Origin: Companilactobacillus mindensis DSM 14500
GTDB lineage: Bacteria; Bacillota; Bacilli; Lactobacillales; Lactobacillaceae
Direction of reading: 5' to 3'
Length of the DNA stretch: 64,000 nucleotides
Assembly (NCBI RefSeq): GCF_001434275.1
Contig: NZ_AZEZ01000073.1
Span: 25,613 to 89,612 of the forward strand
The position numbers and the translations under genes are program-made. Positions 30,531 to 39,092 of this stretch are shown here, piece by piece. The notes under the pieces were generated by a model. It made no database searches. It worked only from the letters and a program-made list of their open reading frames with translations, and was not told the DNA's origin. Each line of letters begins with the position of its first letter. The first letter of the stretch is position 1.

Positions 30531-30570
30531 AGCCGTCTCTGATTTGAAATACTGAATCAGAGACGGTTTT
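30531..30570 (+). terminator. Terminator of the TCTGATT..AATCAGA family
   Basis: CCGTCTCTGATTT and GAATCAGAGACGG form a long stem with flanking A and T runs. The loop contains GAAATACT, the reverse of AGTATTTC in the sister hairpins. A smaller stem (GCGGAA / TTCCGC) precedes it. Confidence 0.85.
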
Positions 30571-30682
30571 ATATTAATTTTCGAAGGCTAATCATGTTTT
30601 GTTTCGTTCTCATATGTATGTGACAAGTTGTGACATGGGGATGTTATATAATAACGATATTAAGCTTATGGGGGATGCAAAA

Positions 30683-32218
30683 TTGGATAACGTAGAAGAA
30701 AATTCAAAACCAATCGTAAGGGAAGATTATTTAAAATTCAGGAATTTATTAAAATACTTTGTACATATTTTGATAGTTAATTCTGATAAAAGAAATGTTC
30801 AAGTTATGATGCAAAAGAAGTATCCAGACATGGATCCTAAATGGAAAGGTTCCATTGAAGATGCGGATGAACCGATCGTTCAAGAATATTTAACAAAAAT
30901 CGGCCGACCTATTGAAGAGAAAAAAGCTAGTGAAAGTTGGAATGGCAAAGGTCAAGACGGTGGTTCGATCAGAAAAGATTATCTAAAATATCGTGAATAT
31001 AGTACTGGAACAATTGATGTCAAGATTGCGGGGGGATTTCAAGTTCACAGTCGTGGTAGTTACATTAACTGGATCAATTCTAGATGTAATATTGTAGCCA
31101 CTTGGAATCATGACAAAAATGAAGTTGTCGGATTGAGAATGTATTTGAGTGGTGTAGATGATGAAGATCAACCAAGATATGATTTGATAAAACTCACTGA
31201 TCTGGGTATTTATGATAGTGATGATACGGAACCGACGGAAGTACTAAAGAAGTTTTTTAGAGATTATACGACCTTCTTAAAAGAACATCCGGTTGTAAAG
31301 GAAGAGAAAAATATGCCAAATACCAGTGTAAGAGTTAAATCATTGATCGAAAAACTTGAAAGTTCTAAAAATATTATTTTACATGGTGCTCCAGGTACAG
31401 GCAAAACTTATATAGCTAGACAAGTTGCTGCGCAGATGATTGGTATTGATGAATCGGAATTAAGCGCTAGTCCTCAATATAGTTTTGTCCAATTTCACCC
31501 TAGTTACGATTACACTGATTTTGTCGAAGGATTACGTCCAATCATCAATGATGATGGCAGTATGTCTTTTGAATTAAAAGATGGTGTTTTCAAGAGATTC
31601 TGTGAAACAACTTATCAAGCAGATTCCGACAAGAAGTTTGTTTTTGTGATCGATGAGATCAATCGTGGTGAAATTTCCAAAATTTTTGGTGAATTATTCT
31701 TCTCTGTTGATCCGGGATATCGGGATAAGAAGTACGGCATCAATACTCAATATTCTAATTTACATTCTAATAACGAAAAATTCTTTATTCCAAATAATGT
31801 TTATATTATTGGAACTATGAATGATATCGATCGTTCAGTTGATACATTTGATTTTGCTATGAGAAGACGTTTTAGATTTATCAATGTTACAGCAGCTGAA
31901 TCGATGGATATGTGGGATGACAGTGAGTTATCTGATGATGATAAGGAACAAGCTAAGAAACGTTTGACAGCTCTTAATCAAGTGATTGAGAATATCGACG
32001 GTCTTAATTCTGATTATGACATTGGTGCTAGTTATTTTATGAAACTTGCTGAACTGGGCAAAGACAAATATGAAGTTCTCTGGAATGATTTCTTAGAACC
32101 ATTGTTGTCAGAATATTTACGTGGCACAGCTAATGAAACTGAAAATATGATTGCTTTGGAAAAAGCCTATAAGAACGATAAAACAGAAGAGACCATTGAC
32201 CATAAAGAGGTCGAATAA
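30683..32218 (+). CDS. mcrB: McrB-like AAA+ motor of a type IV restriction system
   Basis: This is the NTP-driven translocase of an McrBC system, which restricts modified (classically methylcytosine-containing) DNA with McrC. The AAA+ domain has Walker A GAPGTGKT (about 235-242), Walker B plus the hallmark VIDEINRGEISKIFGELFF, and sensor-like GTMNDIDRSVDTFDFAMRRR. The roughly 210-residue N-terminal part, where the DNA-recognition domain sits, does not resemble the E. coli McrB DUF3578 domain to my eye. The start is set at TTG with GGGGGA seven bases upstream (511 residues); ATG 15 bases earlier and longer starts lack a ribosome-binding site. It abuts mcrC. Confidence 0.9.
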   Translation: MDNVEENSKPIVREDYLKFRNLLKYFVHILIVNSDKRNVQVMMQKKYPDMDPKWKGSIEDADEPIVQEYLTKIGRPIEEKKASESWNGKGQDGGSIRKDYLKYREYSTGTIDVKIAGGFQVHSRGSYINWINSRCNIVATWNHDKNEVVGLRMYLSGVDDEDQPRYDLIKLTDLGIYDSDDTEPTEVLKKFFRDYTTFLKEHPVVKEEKNMPNTSVRVKSLIEKLESSKNIILHGAPGTGKTYIARQVAAQMIGIDESELSASPQYSFVQFHPSYDYTDFVEGLRPIINDDGSMSFELKDGVFKRFCETTYQADSDKKFVFVIDEINRGEISKIFGELFFSVDPGYRDKKYGINTQYSNLHSNNEKFFIPNNVYIIGTMNDIDRSVDTFDFAMRRRFRFINVTAAESMDMWDDSELSDDDKEQAKKRLTALNQVIENIDGLNSDYDIGASYFMKLAELGKDKYEVLWNDFLEPLLSEYLRGTANETENMIALEKAYKNDKTEETIDHKEVE

Positions 32219-32219
32219 T

Positions 32220-33611
32220 ATGTGGATAACGGATAATACTTCATTTAAAGGTGAAGCTGTTCAGACTATCAAAAATACTTATCCAAAATTGTTAAATAAA
32301 TTGAGCAATAACACGTTGGAAAACTTGGCTCAAAGCAGTAATTTATTACTTTTTCCAAATGATATTTCTGAGAGTGGTGATTTGGATAAGGATGCTATGA
32401 TCGTTAAAACGTATAACGGAACGATTCAATTTCAAAATGTCATTGGTTTTATTGGTTATGGGCAGGAACGGTTAAATATTCACTCACGGTTTTCAACTGA
32501 AGGCATGGGCGATAATTTTTTACATTATATGTTAAAAAGAGTCCTAAATATCAATGTTACAAATTTGGAAACCGATACATCTAATAAATTAGAGTTATAT
32601 GATTTGTTACGATATATTTTTCCGAGTTACCTTAATGCGGCTTTGAAAAAAGGGGTTTTACGGCAATATCAACGGTTTGAATATAATGATGCCAATATCA
32701 AAGGAACAATCGATATTGCTCGCCATATTAAGCAAAATACGCCGTTTACTGGCAAAGTTGCTTATTCGACGCGAGAGTACACTGGTGACAACAATGTCAT
32801 GGAACTGATACGGCACACGATTGAGTATATTCAGTCATCTTCAAGAAATGGAAATCAGATTTTGAATTCATCCGATGAAGTGAGACATAATGTGGCAGCC
32901 GTTATCCGGTCAACGCCGTCGTATAGTATTGGTAAACGGCAGAAGGTGATTATTAAAAATCAATTAACACCGGTACGACATGCTTTCTATACGGAATATC
33001 GTGATCTACAACGACTCTGTTTGATGATTTTAAGACACCAAAAAAATAATCTCGGTGATGGGGATGATCAAACGATTCACGGAATTATCTTTGATGTTGC
33101 TTGGTTGTGGGAAGAGTATTTGAATACTTTGATGAAAGATAAAGGAATTCAACATCCACATAATCGAGCTGATAATCGAACGGAATTGGATAAGAAAAAT
33201 CCATTTTATATTTTTAAATCTGATACAGAAAGTTCTAAGGGGAGACGTTTGGTTTATCCAGATTTCTTTTCAACTGAAGGTAAATTCGTATTGGATGGAA
33301 AATATAAAAAAGGTTTGGATAATGATGGCGACAACAAGGACAGCAAAGGTGGGCTGCAACGAAATGATTTGAATCAGATGATTACTTATATGTATATCCA
33401 AAAATACCGCAGCGCCAGCGTTATTTACCCGGCCACGACTAAAGGACAAGGGGAAACTTTGATTGGAGTTTTAAATGGTTATGGTGCAAAAATTTTCAAA
33501 TATGGATTGATGATTCCTCAGAATATTGCAGATTTTGCTAGTTTTGAATCAGCCATGAAAAAGAGTGAAGCAGCTTTTGGAAACTATATAAATAAGCGCT
33601 ATAACGATTAG
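32220..33611 (+). CDS. mcrC: McrC-like nuclease subunit of a type IV restriction system
   Basis: McrC is the partner that stimulates McrB and cuts DNA. The 463-residue protein has an N-terminal region typical of the McrBC 5-methylcytosine restriction component (IGFIGYGQERLNIHSRFS) and a C-terminal PD-(D/E)xK nuclease core visible as VYPDFFSTEGKFVLDGKYKK. ATG begins two bases after the mcrB stop, with AAAGAGGTCG in the mcrB tail. Longer in-frame starts reach into mcrB and are unlikely. No methyltransferase accompanies the pair, as expected of type IV systems. Confidence 0.9.
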   Translation: MWITDNTSFKGEAVQTIKNTYPKLLNKLSNNTLENLAQSSNLLLFPNDISESGDLDKDAMIVKTYNGTIQFQNVIGFIGYGQERLNIHSRFSTEGMGDNFLHYMLKRVLNINVTNLETDTSNKLELYDLLRYIFPSYLNAALKKGVLRQYQRFEYNDANIKGTIDIARHIKQNTPFTGKVAYSTREYTGDNNVMELIRHTIEYIQSSSRNGNQILNSSDEVRHNVAAVIRSTPSYSIGKRQKVIIKNQLTPVRHAFYTEYRDLQRLCLMILRHQKNNLGDGDDQTIHGIIFDVAWLWEEYLNTLMKDKGIQHPHNRADNRTELDKKNPFYIFKSDTESSKGRRLVYPDFFSTEGKFVLDGKYKKGLDNDGDNKDSKGGLQRNDLNQMITYMYIQKYRSASVIYPATTKGQGETLIGVLNGYGAKIFKYGLMIPQNIADFASFESAMKKSEAAFGNYINKRYND

Positions 33612-33633
33612 GGTATGGAAAAATTTAATACAT

Positions 33634-33679
33634 AAGCAAAAGAGCCAATATTCAATTACGAATATTGGCTCTTTTGCTT
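33634..33679. terminator. Bidirectional terminator between mcrC and the lectin/WxL gene
   Basis: AAGCAAAAGAGCCAATATTC pairs perfectly with GAATATTGGCTCTTTTGCTT around AATTAC. It serves two convergent genes. Confidence 0.95.
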
Positions 33680-33701
33680 ATTGGCAATTAATGCATCACT
33701 A

Positions 33702-36053
33702 TTAGTTTTTAATCCCATCCGAAACAGTCCAAGTGATCGTACCATGATAAGTGCCGCTGATTTGGTAAGAACTCTGTTTCAAAAGGATACCTTGGTTGAC
33801 GAGCCACTGTTTGCTGATTTGGAAGACTTGGGCGCCATCAACTGTTTTAGTACCGGTAGCAATTGTCGTTAAACTGTTCTGCAATGACTTTTGATTGCCA
33901 TTCTTGTCAACGAAGATGATTCCACCGTTGTTCCATTTGGCAGATGCGTCACCTTTGTTGATCAGGTCACTTGACTGAGCTTGTAAGGTCCAAGAAGAAT
34001 CTTTAGCACGTTCGTCAGTAACAAAGACGTTCCAATCATCGGACCGGCCAATGGTTCTATCCGTTGGATAGCTGTTGACCGATTTGAAACTACTTGTGTT
34101 GGCTGTAGTTAATAACAGGCCACCAAGTACGTTGATGTGGTATTCGATTTGATTAGAAACGTTGTGATAATCATCTTCAACGGTAAAGATAATATCATTG
34201 TCGCCATCTTTTAAGTCACTTGCTGAGATTGGGAAGTGGAAAGTATCACTGGAGCTTGAATCGACGATACTATCCATCGAGGTAGCGATCTTTGAAGTTT
34301 GACCATTGATATTTGCGTAAACTTGGAATTTAGTAGGATCGATTGCAGTTGAAGTATTGTAGGCAACTTTACCGCCCAAATTAACGTTGTCACCGATCTG
34401 AATTGATTGGTTGGTATCATCTGTTGCTGTTAAGGTGATTTTCTTAGGTTGGACGATCTTGAAAGGTGTTGTCATAACATCGGTATATAAATTACTACCG
34501 TCAAAGCTGGCGTGAGCTGTGGCAACTGAAGTCGTGGCTAAAGGTTTGCCGTTAGTATCGTTGCTTGATTTGGCAGTTCCATAAACTGTCAAGGTTGCCC
34601 TAGTAGGATCAGTCGTACCCAAAGCTTTAGTTAAAGTATGTTTAATAGTAGTTTGATCACCAGTCAAAGCAATTGTTTCAGTTGGCGTGGTGTCGTCGCC
34701 GTAAGTTATTGTGGCATTCTTATAAGTGATATTGGTTGGCAAAGTGATGTTAGCAACAATATTCGACCATCCTTTTGAACCACTGACATATTTAGGATTG
34801 TAAGTTAAAGCCAATTCATCGCCATTATTGACTGAGTTAGCTTGATCGGTGCCACCACTAGTTACTTCACGGTTATTTTGGGTCACATCGAAAAGTTGGG
34901 AAGTTAAGTCACCTTCAGTGATAGAAGGGATGGATTCAAAGATAATTAAGTTGGTTTCAGTTACTTGACCAGTTGAACCAGTGAATCCCCAATATAGTTT
35001 ATGATCAGTGCCAGTTAAGTGAAACGGATTATTGCTGATGACATTACCAGAAGAATCCTTTTCTTGAATAGGTACGGTTTGAGTAATAACATCGCTATTA
35101 GGTGTACCATCCATGTTTTTATCATCAAAATCATATTTAACTTGTGGATAAGCTTGGCCACTGCCACCTTGATTAGTGGATACATTGGCAGGTTCCCAAG
35201 TGATAGTTATGTGGTGCCATTTGGCATCGGTCAAAAGCGTAGGTTTTTGTATTAAGTTAGAGTGTCTTAAAGCTGGACCATTAGTAAGATTATCTATGTA
35301 AGTATATGGTGAAGCTGGAAACCCAGAAGCTATATGGTCATCGCCCTTTTTCAGTTGAGTATCAAAGTTACTATCAAAGCCACCAGCATTCATGTTGGGA
35401 AAAGTATCAAACTCAAGAGCCCAACTATTCTGAATGGCCCGATTAGCTAAGTCTTGGCTAGTGTTGTTGGCGGGTTTGAAATCAGTAGTAACACCGCCCA
35501 AAACACCCATCGTTTCACCACCGACACCATTTCTTAAATTACCGTAATAATCAGACGCGTTGGAAGTATCATCACTGACATTTTGCAAAACGAAAGCCAT
35601 ACCATCACCGTTATAAACAGATGAGCTGCCGTTACCACCAAAATACAACCACATGGACATTGTTTGCCGGCGAGTAGTATCAATGTAGTTCTGATCGGCT
35701 TCATTAGATTGACTGCGTTTTGACCAAACTGCAGAAACAGTATTTGGAACCATATTTTCAGAAATCAATACGACGGCCTGAGAAGATGAATTACCCGAAG
35801 TTCCAGGTTCCAAAATTTTACCAGGATTATTATTAGTGCCACCAACGGGCGCTAAATTAGGAACATTGAACCAATCGTTCAAATTTTTAATTCCATCAGG
35901 TACCGTTCCTTTAAGGACTGTGGAAGATGATGAAGAGGAGCCTTTTACCTTTTGAGTAGTAGCTGAGTGAACTGTGGTGTATGTGAATGATAATATTGAG
36001 AATAATCCAACAAGGATTAGCATAAATGTAGAAATGAATAATTTTTTCTTCAT
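33702..36053 (-). CDS. Secreted surface protein: L-type-lectin-like domain plus C-terminal WxL domain
   Basis: This 783-residue exported protein probably displays a carbohydrate-binding domain on the cell wall. A signal peptide (MKKKLFISTFMLILVGLFSI) is followed by a Ser-rich linker. Residues about 55-390 have the style of an L-type lectin (MSMWLYFGGNGSSSVYNGDG, GMAFVLQNVSD, AKWHHITITWEP, KLYWGFTGSTG). Two or more immunoglobulin-like repeats follow. The C-terminus has the WxL signature SWTLQAQ and ends GTYHGTITWTVSDGIKN, typical of WxL domains that bind peptidoglycan non-covalently. The usual csc cluster partners are not adjacent. ATG with AAGGGGGGAAAAAATT. Binding to sugars is inferred. Confidence 0.82.
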   Translation of the reverse strand: MKKKLFISTFMLILVGLFSILSFTYTTVHSATTQKVKGSSSSSSTVLKGTVPDGIKNLNDWFNVPNLAPVGGTNNNPGKILEPGTSGNSSSQAVVLISENMVPNTVSAVWSKRSQSNEADQNYIDTTRRQTMSMWLYFGGNGSSSVYNGDGMAFVLQNVSDDTSNASDYYGNLRNGVGGETMGVLGGVTTDFKPANNTSQDLANRAIQNSWALEFDTFPNMNAGGFDSNFDTQLKKGDDHIASGFPASPYTYIDNLTNGPALRHSNLIQKPTLLTDAKWHHITITWEPANVSTNQGGSGQAYPQVKYDFDDKNMDGTPNSDVITQTVPIQEKDSSGNVISNNPFHLTGTDHKLYWGFTGSTGQVTETNLIIFESIPSITEGDLTSQLFDVTQNNREVTSGGTDQANSVNNGDELALTYNPKYVSGSKGWSNIVANITLPTNITYKNATITYGDDTTPTETIALTGDQTTIKHTLTKALGTTDPTRATLTVYGTAKSSNDTNGKPLATTSVATAHASFDGSNLYTDVMTTPFKIVQPKKITLTATDDTNQSIQIGDNVNLGGKVAYNTSTAIDPTKFQVYANINGQTSKIATSMDSIVDSSSSDTFHFPISASDLKDGDNDIIFTVEDDYHNVSNQIEYHINVLGGLLLTTANTSSFKSVNSYPTDRTIGRSDDWNVFVTDERAKDSSWTLQAQSSDLINKGDASAKWNNGGIIFVDKNGNQKSLQNSLTTIATGTKTVDGAQVFQISKQWLVNQGILLKQSSYQISGTYHGTITWTVSDGIKN

Positions 36054-36228
36054 AATTTTTTCCCCCCTTCAAATGAACAAACTATAAGAAATGTATACCT
36101 ATTAAATTAATTATAGTCCCTTGCGGGATTAGTTTAAACATATTTGAATCTATATTTGCAAGATATATCATGGTATTATTTGTTTGTTGAGGATATTGAA
36201 TTAAGTTCCAAGAGATGGAAGGAGTAAA

Positions 36229-36690
36229 ATGGCATATAAAGTAAATTTTAAACAAGTTGAATTAACTGGTTTTGAAAGTTCACCATTTGCGGAACGATTG
36301 GCTGGTCTCAGAGCGCATGAGGCAAGATATTTCCGCAATAATTATCGTGTCGATTTTGTAACTATGGCAGTTGATGAGAATCCCGAGATCATTAACCGGA
36401 TCAAAGCTATTTTGTCAGGACAAGGTTTGGATTTACCATATCAAGCCTTGGAAGTTAGCGACTTTGTGGTCAATAATATTCGTTGGTCGTATGTTTTTTA
36501 TGACAATGGCTTGGTTATTAGTATCGAATATAGTATTAATCCAGCAGGCAAGCGAGAAATTGGCGTCAAAATGGTCGAAGATGCTGGTACGCCGGTTGAA
36601 TTCGAAGATCGTTGTAAATTCGTACGCCAAAGATCTAATTTAGCTGGTATTATTCGTGAGAGCTATTTTCCACTTAAAGGAAATTTTTAA
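36229..36690 (+). CDS. Conserved-looking hypothetical protein
   Basis: I do not recognise this 153-residue soluble protein. It has no signal peptide or membrane segment and mixes charged and aromatic residues (RAHEARYFRNNYRVDFVTMA, NNIRWSYVFYDNGLVISIEY, EFEDRCKFVRQRSNLAGIIR). Codon use looks like that of the neighbours, and ATG has GATGGAAGGAGTAAA upstream, so it is very probably a real gene. It is single, between the divergent lectin gene and a bidirectional terminator. Confidence 0.75.
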   Translation: MAYKVNFKQVELTGFESSPFAERLAGLRAHEARYFRNNYRVDFVTMAVDENPEIINRIKAILSGQGLDLPYQALEVSDFVVNNIRWSYVFYDNGLVISIEYSINPAGKREIGVKMVEDAGTPVEFEDRCKFVRQRSNLAGIIRESYFPLKGNF

Positions 36691-36720
36691 AATTTTTATA
36701 TAATTATTAGAATCAAACGA

Positions 36721-36776
36721 AAAATAACCTGAGATTTTACTATCGATTGAAGATAGTAAATCTCAGGTTATTTATT
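36721..36776. terminator. Bidirectional terminator
   Basis: AAATAACCTGAGATTTTACT and its partner AGTAAATCTCAGGTTATTT form a stem of more than 20 pairs with one bulged T. It separates the hypothetical gene from the convergent GntR gene. Confidence 0.93.
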
Positions 36777-36787
36777 TTGAATATCCG

Positions 36788-37513
36788 TTATAGCGTGATG
36801 TCAGCCGTTAATTCACTTGTCTTAAAAGGAAAACGTGATTCAGAAAGTTCAAAGGGTTGGCCATCGTCCAAATAGCTTAATTGATTGATAACTAAAACCG
36901 GAGCGCCAATTTTGTTGGCAATGCCATTTTCGACATCGATTTTGTTAGCTTCGTCAGCACGAACGATTCGGTGTGAACCCTTGATGTTCAAGCCATCCTT
37001 TTGCAGATGACCGTAGATTGAACCTTCCAGATCTTGTTTGGTTAGGGTTGTAATAGAAGTCGGCATAATTGTATGTTCATAGGCAAAAACTTCGCCATTA
37101 ACGAACCGAACACGCTGGATAACATAAACTGGTTCAGTAGGTTGAATGAGCAATTTGGTAGTTTCTTCTTCAGTAGGGATGCGAGCTGATAATTCAAGCA
37201 CCTTACTGGTAACTTTTTTCCCCTGGTTAGTCGTTGTGGCACCTAATGGTTTATCAATTGGAGAGACTTTACCGTAGTTGTCGCCATGTTCGCTTTGAAT
37301 ATAATCTTTGCGGACATAGGTACCGGAGCCACGTTTAGAATAGACCATACCTTCGATCATTAAAAGTTGTAGCGCTTTGTGTACCGTTATGCGGGTAGTT
37401 GAAAATTCTTTGGCAATTTGATTTTGGTCAGGCATCAGTTCCCCGGGAGGGTACTTTCCTTGTTGAATTTGTTTTCTCAAGCCATCAGCAACGATTTTAT
37501 ATTTGTACGCCAT
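36788..37513 (-). CDS. GntR/HutC-family transcriptional regulator
   Basis: This is a DNA-binding regulator that probably controls the divergent beta-glucoside genes. The N-terminal winged helix shows YKIVADGLRKQIQQGKYPPG, QNQIAKEFSTTRITVHKALQ and GSGTYVRK. The C-terminal UTRA effector domain includes EPVYVIQRVRFVNGEVFAYE and the terminal PFELSESRFPFKTSELTADI, which usually senses a phosphosugar. ATG gives 241 residues; a GGGGG run lies 13 bases upstream, so spacing is long and a further in-frame start up to 22 codons upstream cannot be excluded. It is divergent from bgl with a shared control region. Confidence 0.9.
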   Translation of the reverse strand: MAYKYKIVADGLRKQIQQGKYPPGELMPDQNQIAKEFSTTRITVHKALQLLMIEGMVYSKRGSGTYVRKDYIQSEHGDNYGKVSPIDKPLGATTTNQGKKVTSKVLELSARIPTEEETTKLLIQPTEPVYVIQRVRFVNGEVFAYEHTIMPTSITTLTKQDLEGSIYGHLQKDGLNIKGSHRIVRADEANKIDVENGIANKIGAPVLVINQLSYLDDGQPFELSESRFPFKTSELTADITL

Positions 37514-37590
37514 TATTAAGCTAATACCCCCTTTATTACCGTTATAGATAATAATATCATTGTTGCTCCCTGTTTTCATTTTCTTTTTAA

Positions 37591-37656
37591 TGTATATACT
37601 TTATATAAAAAAACGTTTACATTATTTTTAAAACATGTATACTGGAAACGTATTCA
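37591..37656 (+). promoter_or_regulatory. Control region of the beta-glucoside genes: promoter, cre site, candidate GntR operators
   Basis: TTTACA (37616-37621) and TATACT (37638-37643) are spaced by 16 bases. The sequence TGGAAACGTATTCA (37643-37656) fits the CcpA cre consensus and overlaps the transcription start, as for repression. Two similar motifs, TGTATATACTT near 37591 and TGTATACTGG near 37636, are candidate operators for the divergent GntR protein. The sites are read from sequence; binding is inferred. Confidence 0.65.
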
Positions 37657-37682
37657 AAAGCAACAAAGAGAGGAAGGTGCAT

Positions 37683-39065
37683 ATGACAGAACAATTACCA
37701 AAGAATTTCGCCTGGGGCAATTCAACTTCAAGTATGCAGACTGAAGGGGCTTGGAACATAGGCGGCAAAGGCAAATCTGTTTATGATATAAGACCTGCAA
37801 CTAAGGATTCATCTGATTGGCACGATGCGATTGATGAATATCATCGCTATGATGAAGATTTTGATCTAATGGCTAAACAAGGAATGAATTTTTATCGTTT
37901 CCAAATTTCTTGGAGTCGGGTAAATCCTGATGGTGATGGTGAATTTAACGAAGAGGGTATCAAATTTTACAGTGATTTGATCGATGATTTGTTGAAGAAG
38001 AATATTACACCAATGATTTGCTTGTATCACTTTGACATGCCACTACATTTGGCAGAAGAGTATAACGGATTTTTGTCACGACACGTAGTGGATGCTTTTG
38101 TACGTTATGGTAAAGAAATGGTTAAGAGATTCGGTAATCGGGTCAACTATTGGATCACCTTCAATGAACAAAACCTTTATCATGCAAGTGAAGCCTTTAG
38201 GATCGCTGGTTATTTGCAAGGCAACCAAACTGACGATGAATTGTATCAAATCAGTCACCATGTCATGTTGGCTCACGCCGGTGTTGCTAATTACATTCAC
38301 GAAAAGACTGACTGTAAAATTGGTGGAATGTTAGCTTACAGCGAGGTTTATCCCGCTTCACCAAATCCCAAAGATGTTCTCTATGCAAGACAGATCAACG
38401 AATTTATGAATAATAATTTACTAGATGTTTTCGTATATGGACATTATTCAAACGAAGTTTTAACTTTTGTGAAGAATCATGGAATCGATATGGATTATCA
38501 ACCAGCTGATGATGACACATTAACTAAAGTATCATCTGATTTTATTGCATTTAGCTATTATAGAAGCGACACAATTAGTGCCGAACTTGTTCCAGAGAAA
38601 ACAATACCTAATTATTATCTTGATAAAGGAATCAAAAAAAATCCATATCTCAAAGCATCCGAATTCGGTTGGCAAATTGATCCATTTGGTTTCAGGGATG
38701 TTTTGACGAAAGTTTATAACGAATATGGCGTACCAATGTTTCCAATTGAAAATGGGATCGGATTGCGTGAAGAGTTCAATGGCTCAGAGATTCAAGATGA
38801 TGAACGGATCGAATATCATCGCGAACATATCCAAGCTATGAAAGATGCTATTTTTGAAGACGGCGTCAAAGTTATCGGCTACTTAGGCTGGGGGTTGATC
38901 GATATTCCTAGTTCAAGTGGAAATATGGACAAACGTTATGGAACAGTTTACGTCAATCGTACCAATCATGATCTAAAAGACATGCGACGGGTACCTAAGA
39001 AGAGCTACTGGTGGTTACAACATGTTATTACAACGAATGGTGCGGATCTATCAGATCTTAAATAA
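37683..39065 (+). CDS. 6-phospho-beta-glucosidase, glycoside hydrolase family 1
   Basis: This cytosolic enzyme hydrolyses PTS-imported, 6-phosphorylated beta-glucosides such as cellobiose or salicin. The 460 residues show FAWGNSTSSMQTEGAW at the start, the acid/base motif TFNEQN (Glu162) and the nucleophile motif PIENG (Glu356). SSSGNMDKRYGTVYV matches the phosphate-binding S-x-K-x-Y loop. ATG with AGGAAGGTGCAT; an upstream in-frame ATG would include the promoter. It is followed by its PTS permease 27 bases on and is controlled by the region above. Confidence 0.95.
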   Translation: MTEQLPKNFAWGNSTSSMQTEGAWNIGGKGKSVYDIRPATKDSSDWHDAIDEYHRYDEDFDLMAKQGMNFYRFQISWSRVNPDGDGEFNEEGIKFYSDLIDDLLKKNITPMICLYHFDMPLHLAEEYNGFLSRHVVDAFVRYGKEMVKRFGNRVNYWITFNEQNLYHASEAFRIAGYLQGNQTDDELYQISHHVMLAHAGVANYIHEKTDCKIGGMLAYSEVYPASPNPKDVLYARQINEFMNNNLLDVFVYGHYSNEVLTFVKNHGIDMDYQPADDDTLTKVSSDFIAFSYYRSDTISAELVPEKTIPNYYLDKGIKKNPYLKASEFGWQIDPFGFRDVLTKVYNEYGVPMFPIENGIGLREEFNGSEIQDDERIEYHREHIQAMKDAIFEDGVKVIGYLGWGLIDIPSSSGNMDKRYGTVYVNRTNHDLKDMRRVPKKSYWWLQHVITTNGADLSDLK

Positions 39066-39092
39066 AAAACAAGACTTTGGGGGGCAAAGTTT

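Noticed and set aside
30599..30682. Longer McrB start at TTG 30599
   Set aside because: The extra 28 residues overlap the promoter-like region and have no ribosome-binding site; TTG at 30683 has GGGGGA at good spacing.
33681..33872. Plus-strand ORF at the end of the lectin/WxL gene
   Set aside because: It is entirely antisense to the 3' end of a well-supported gene.
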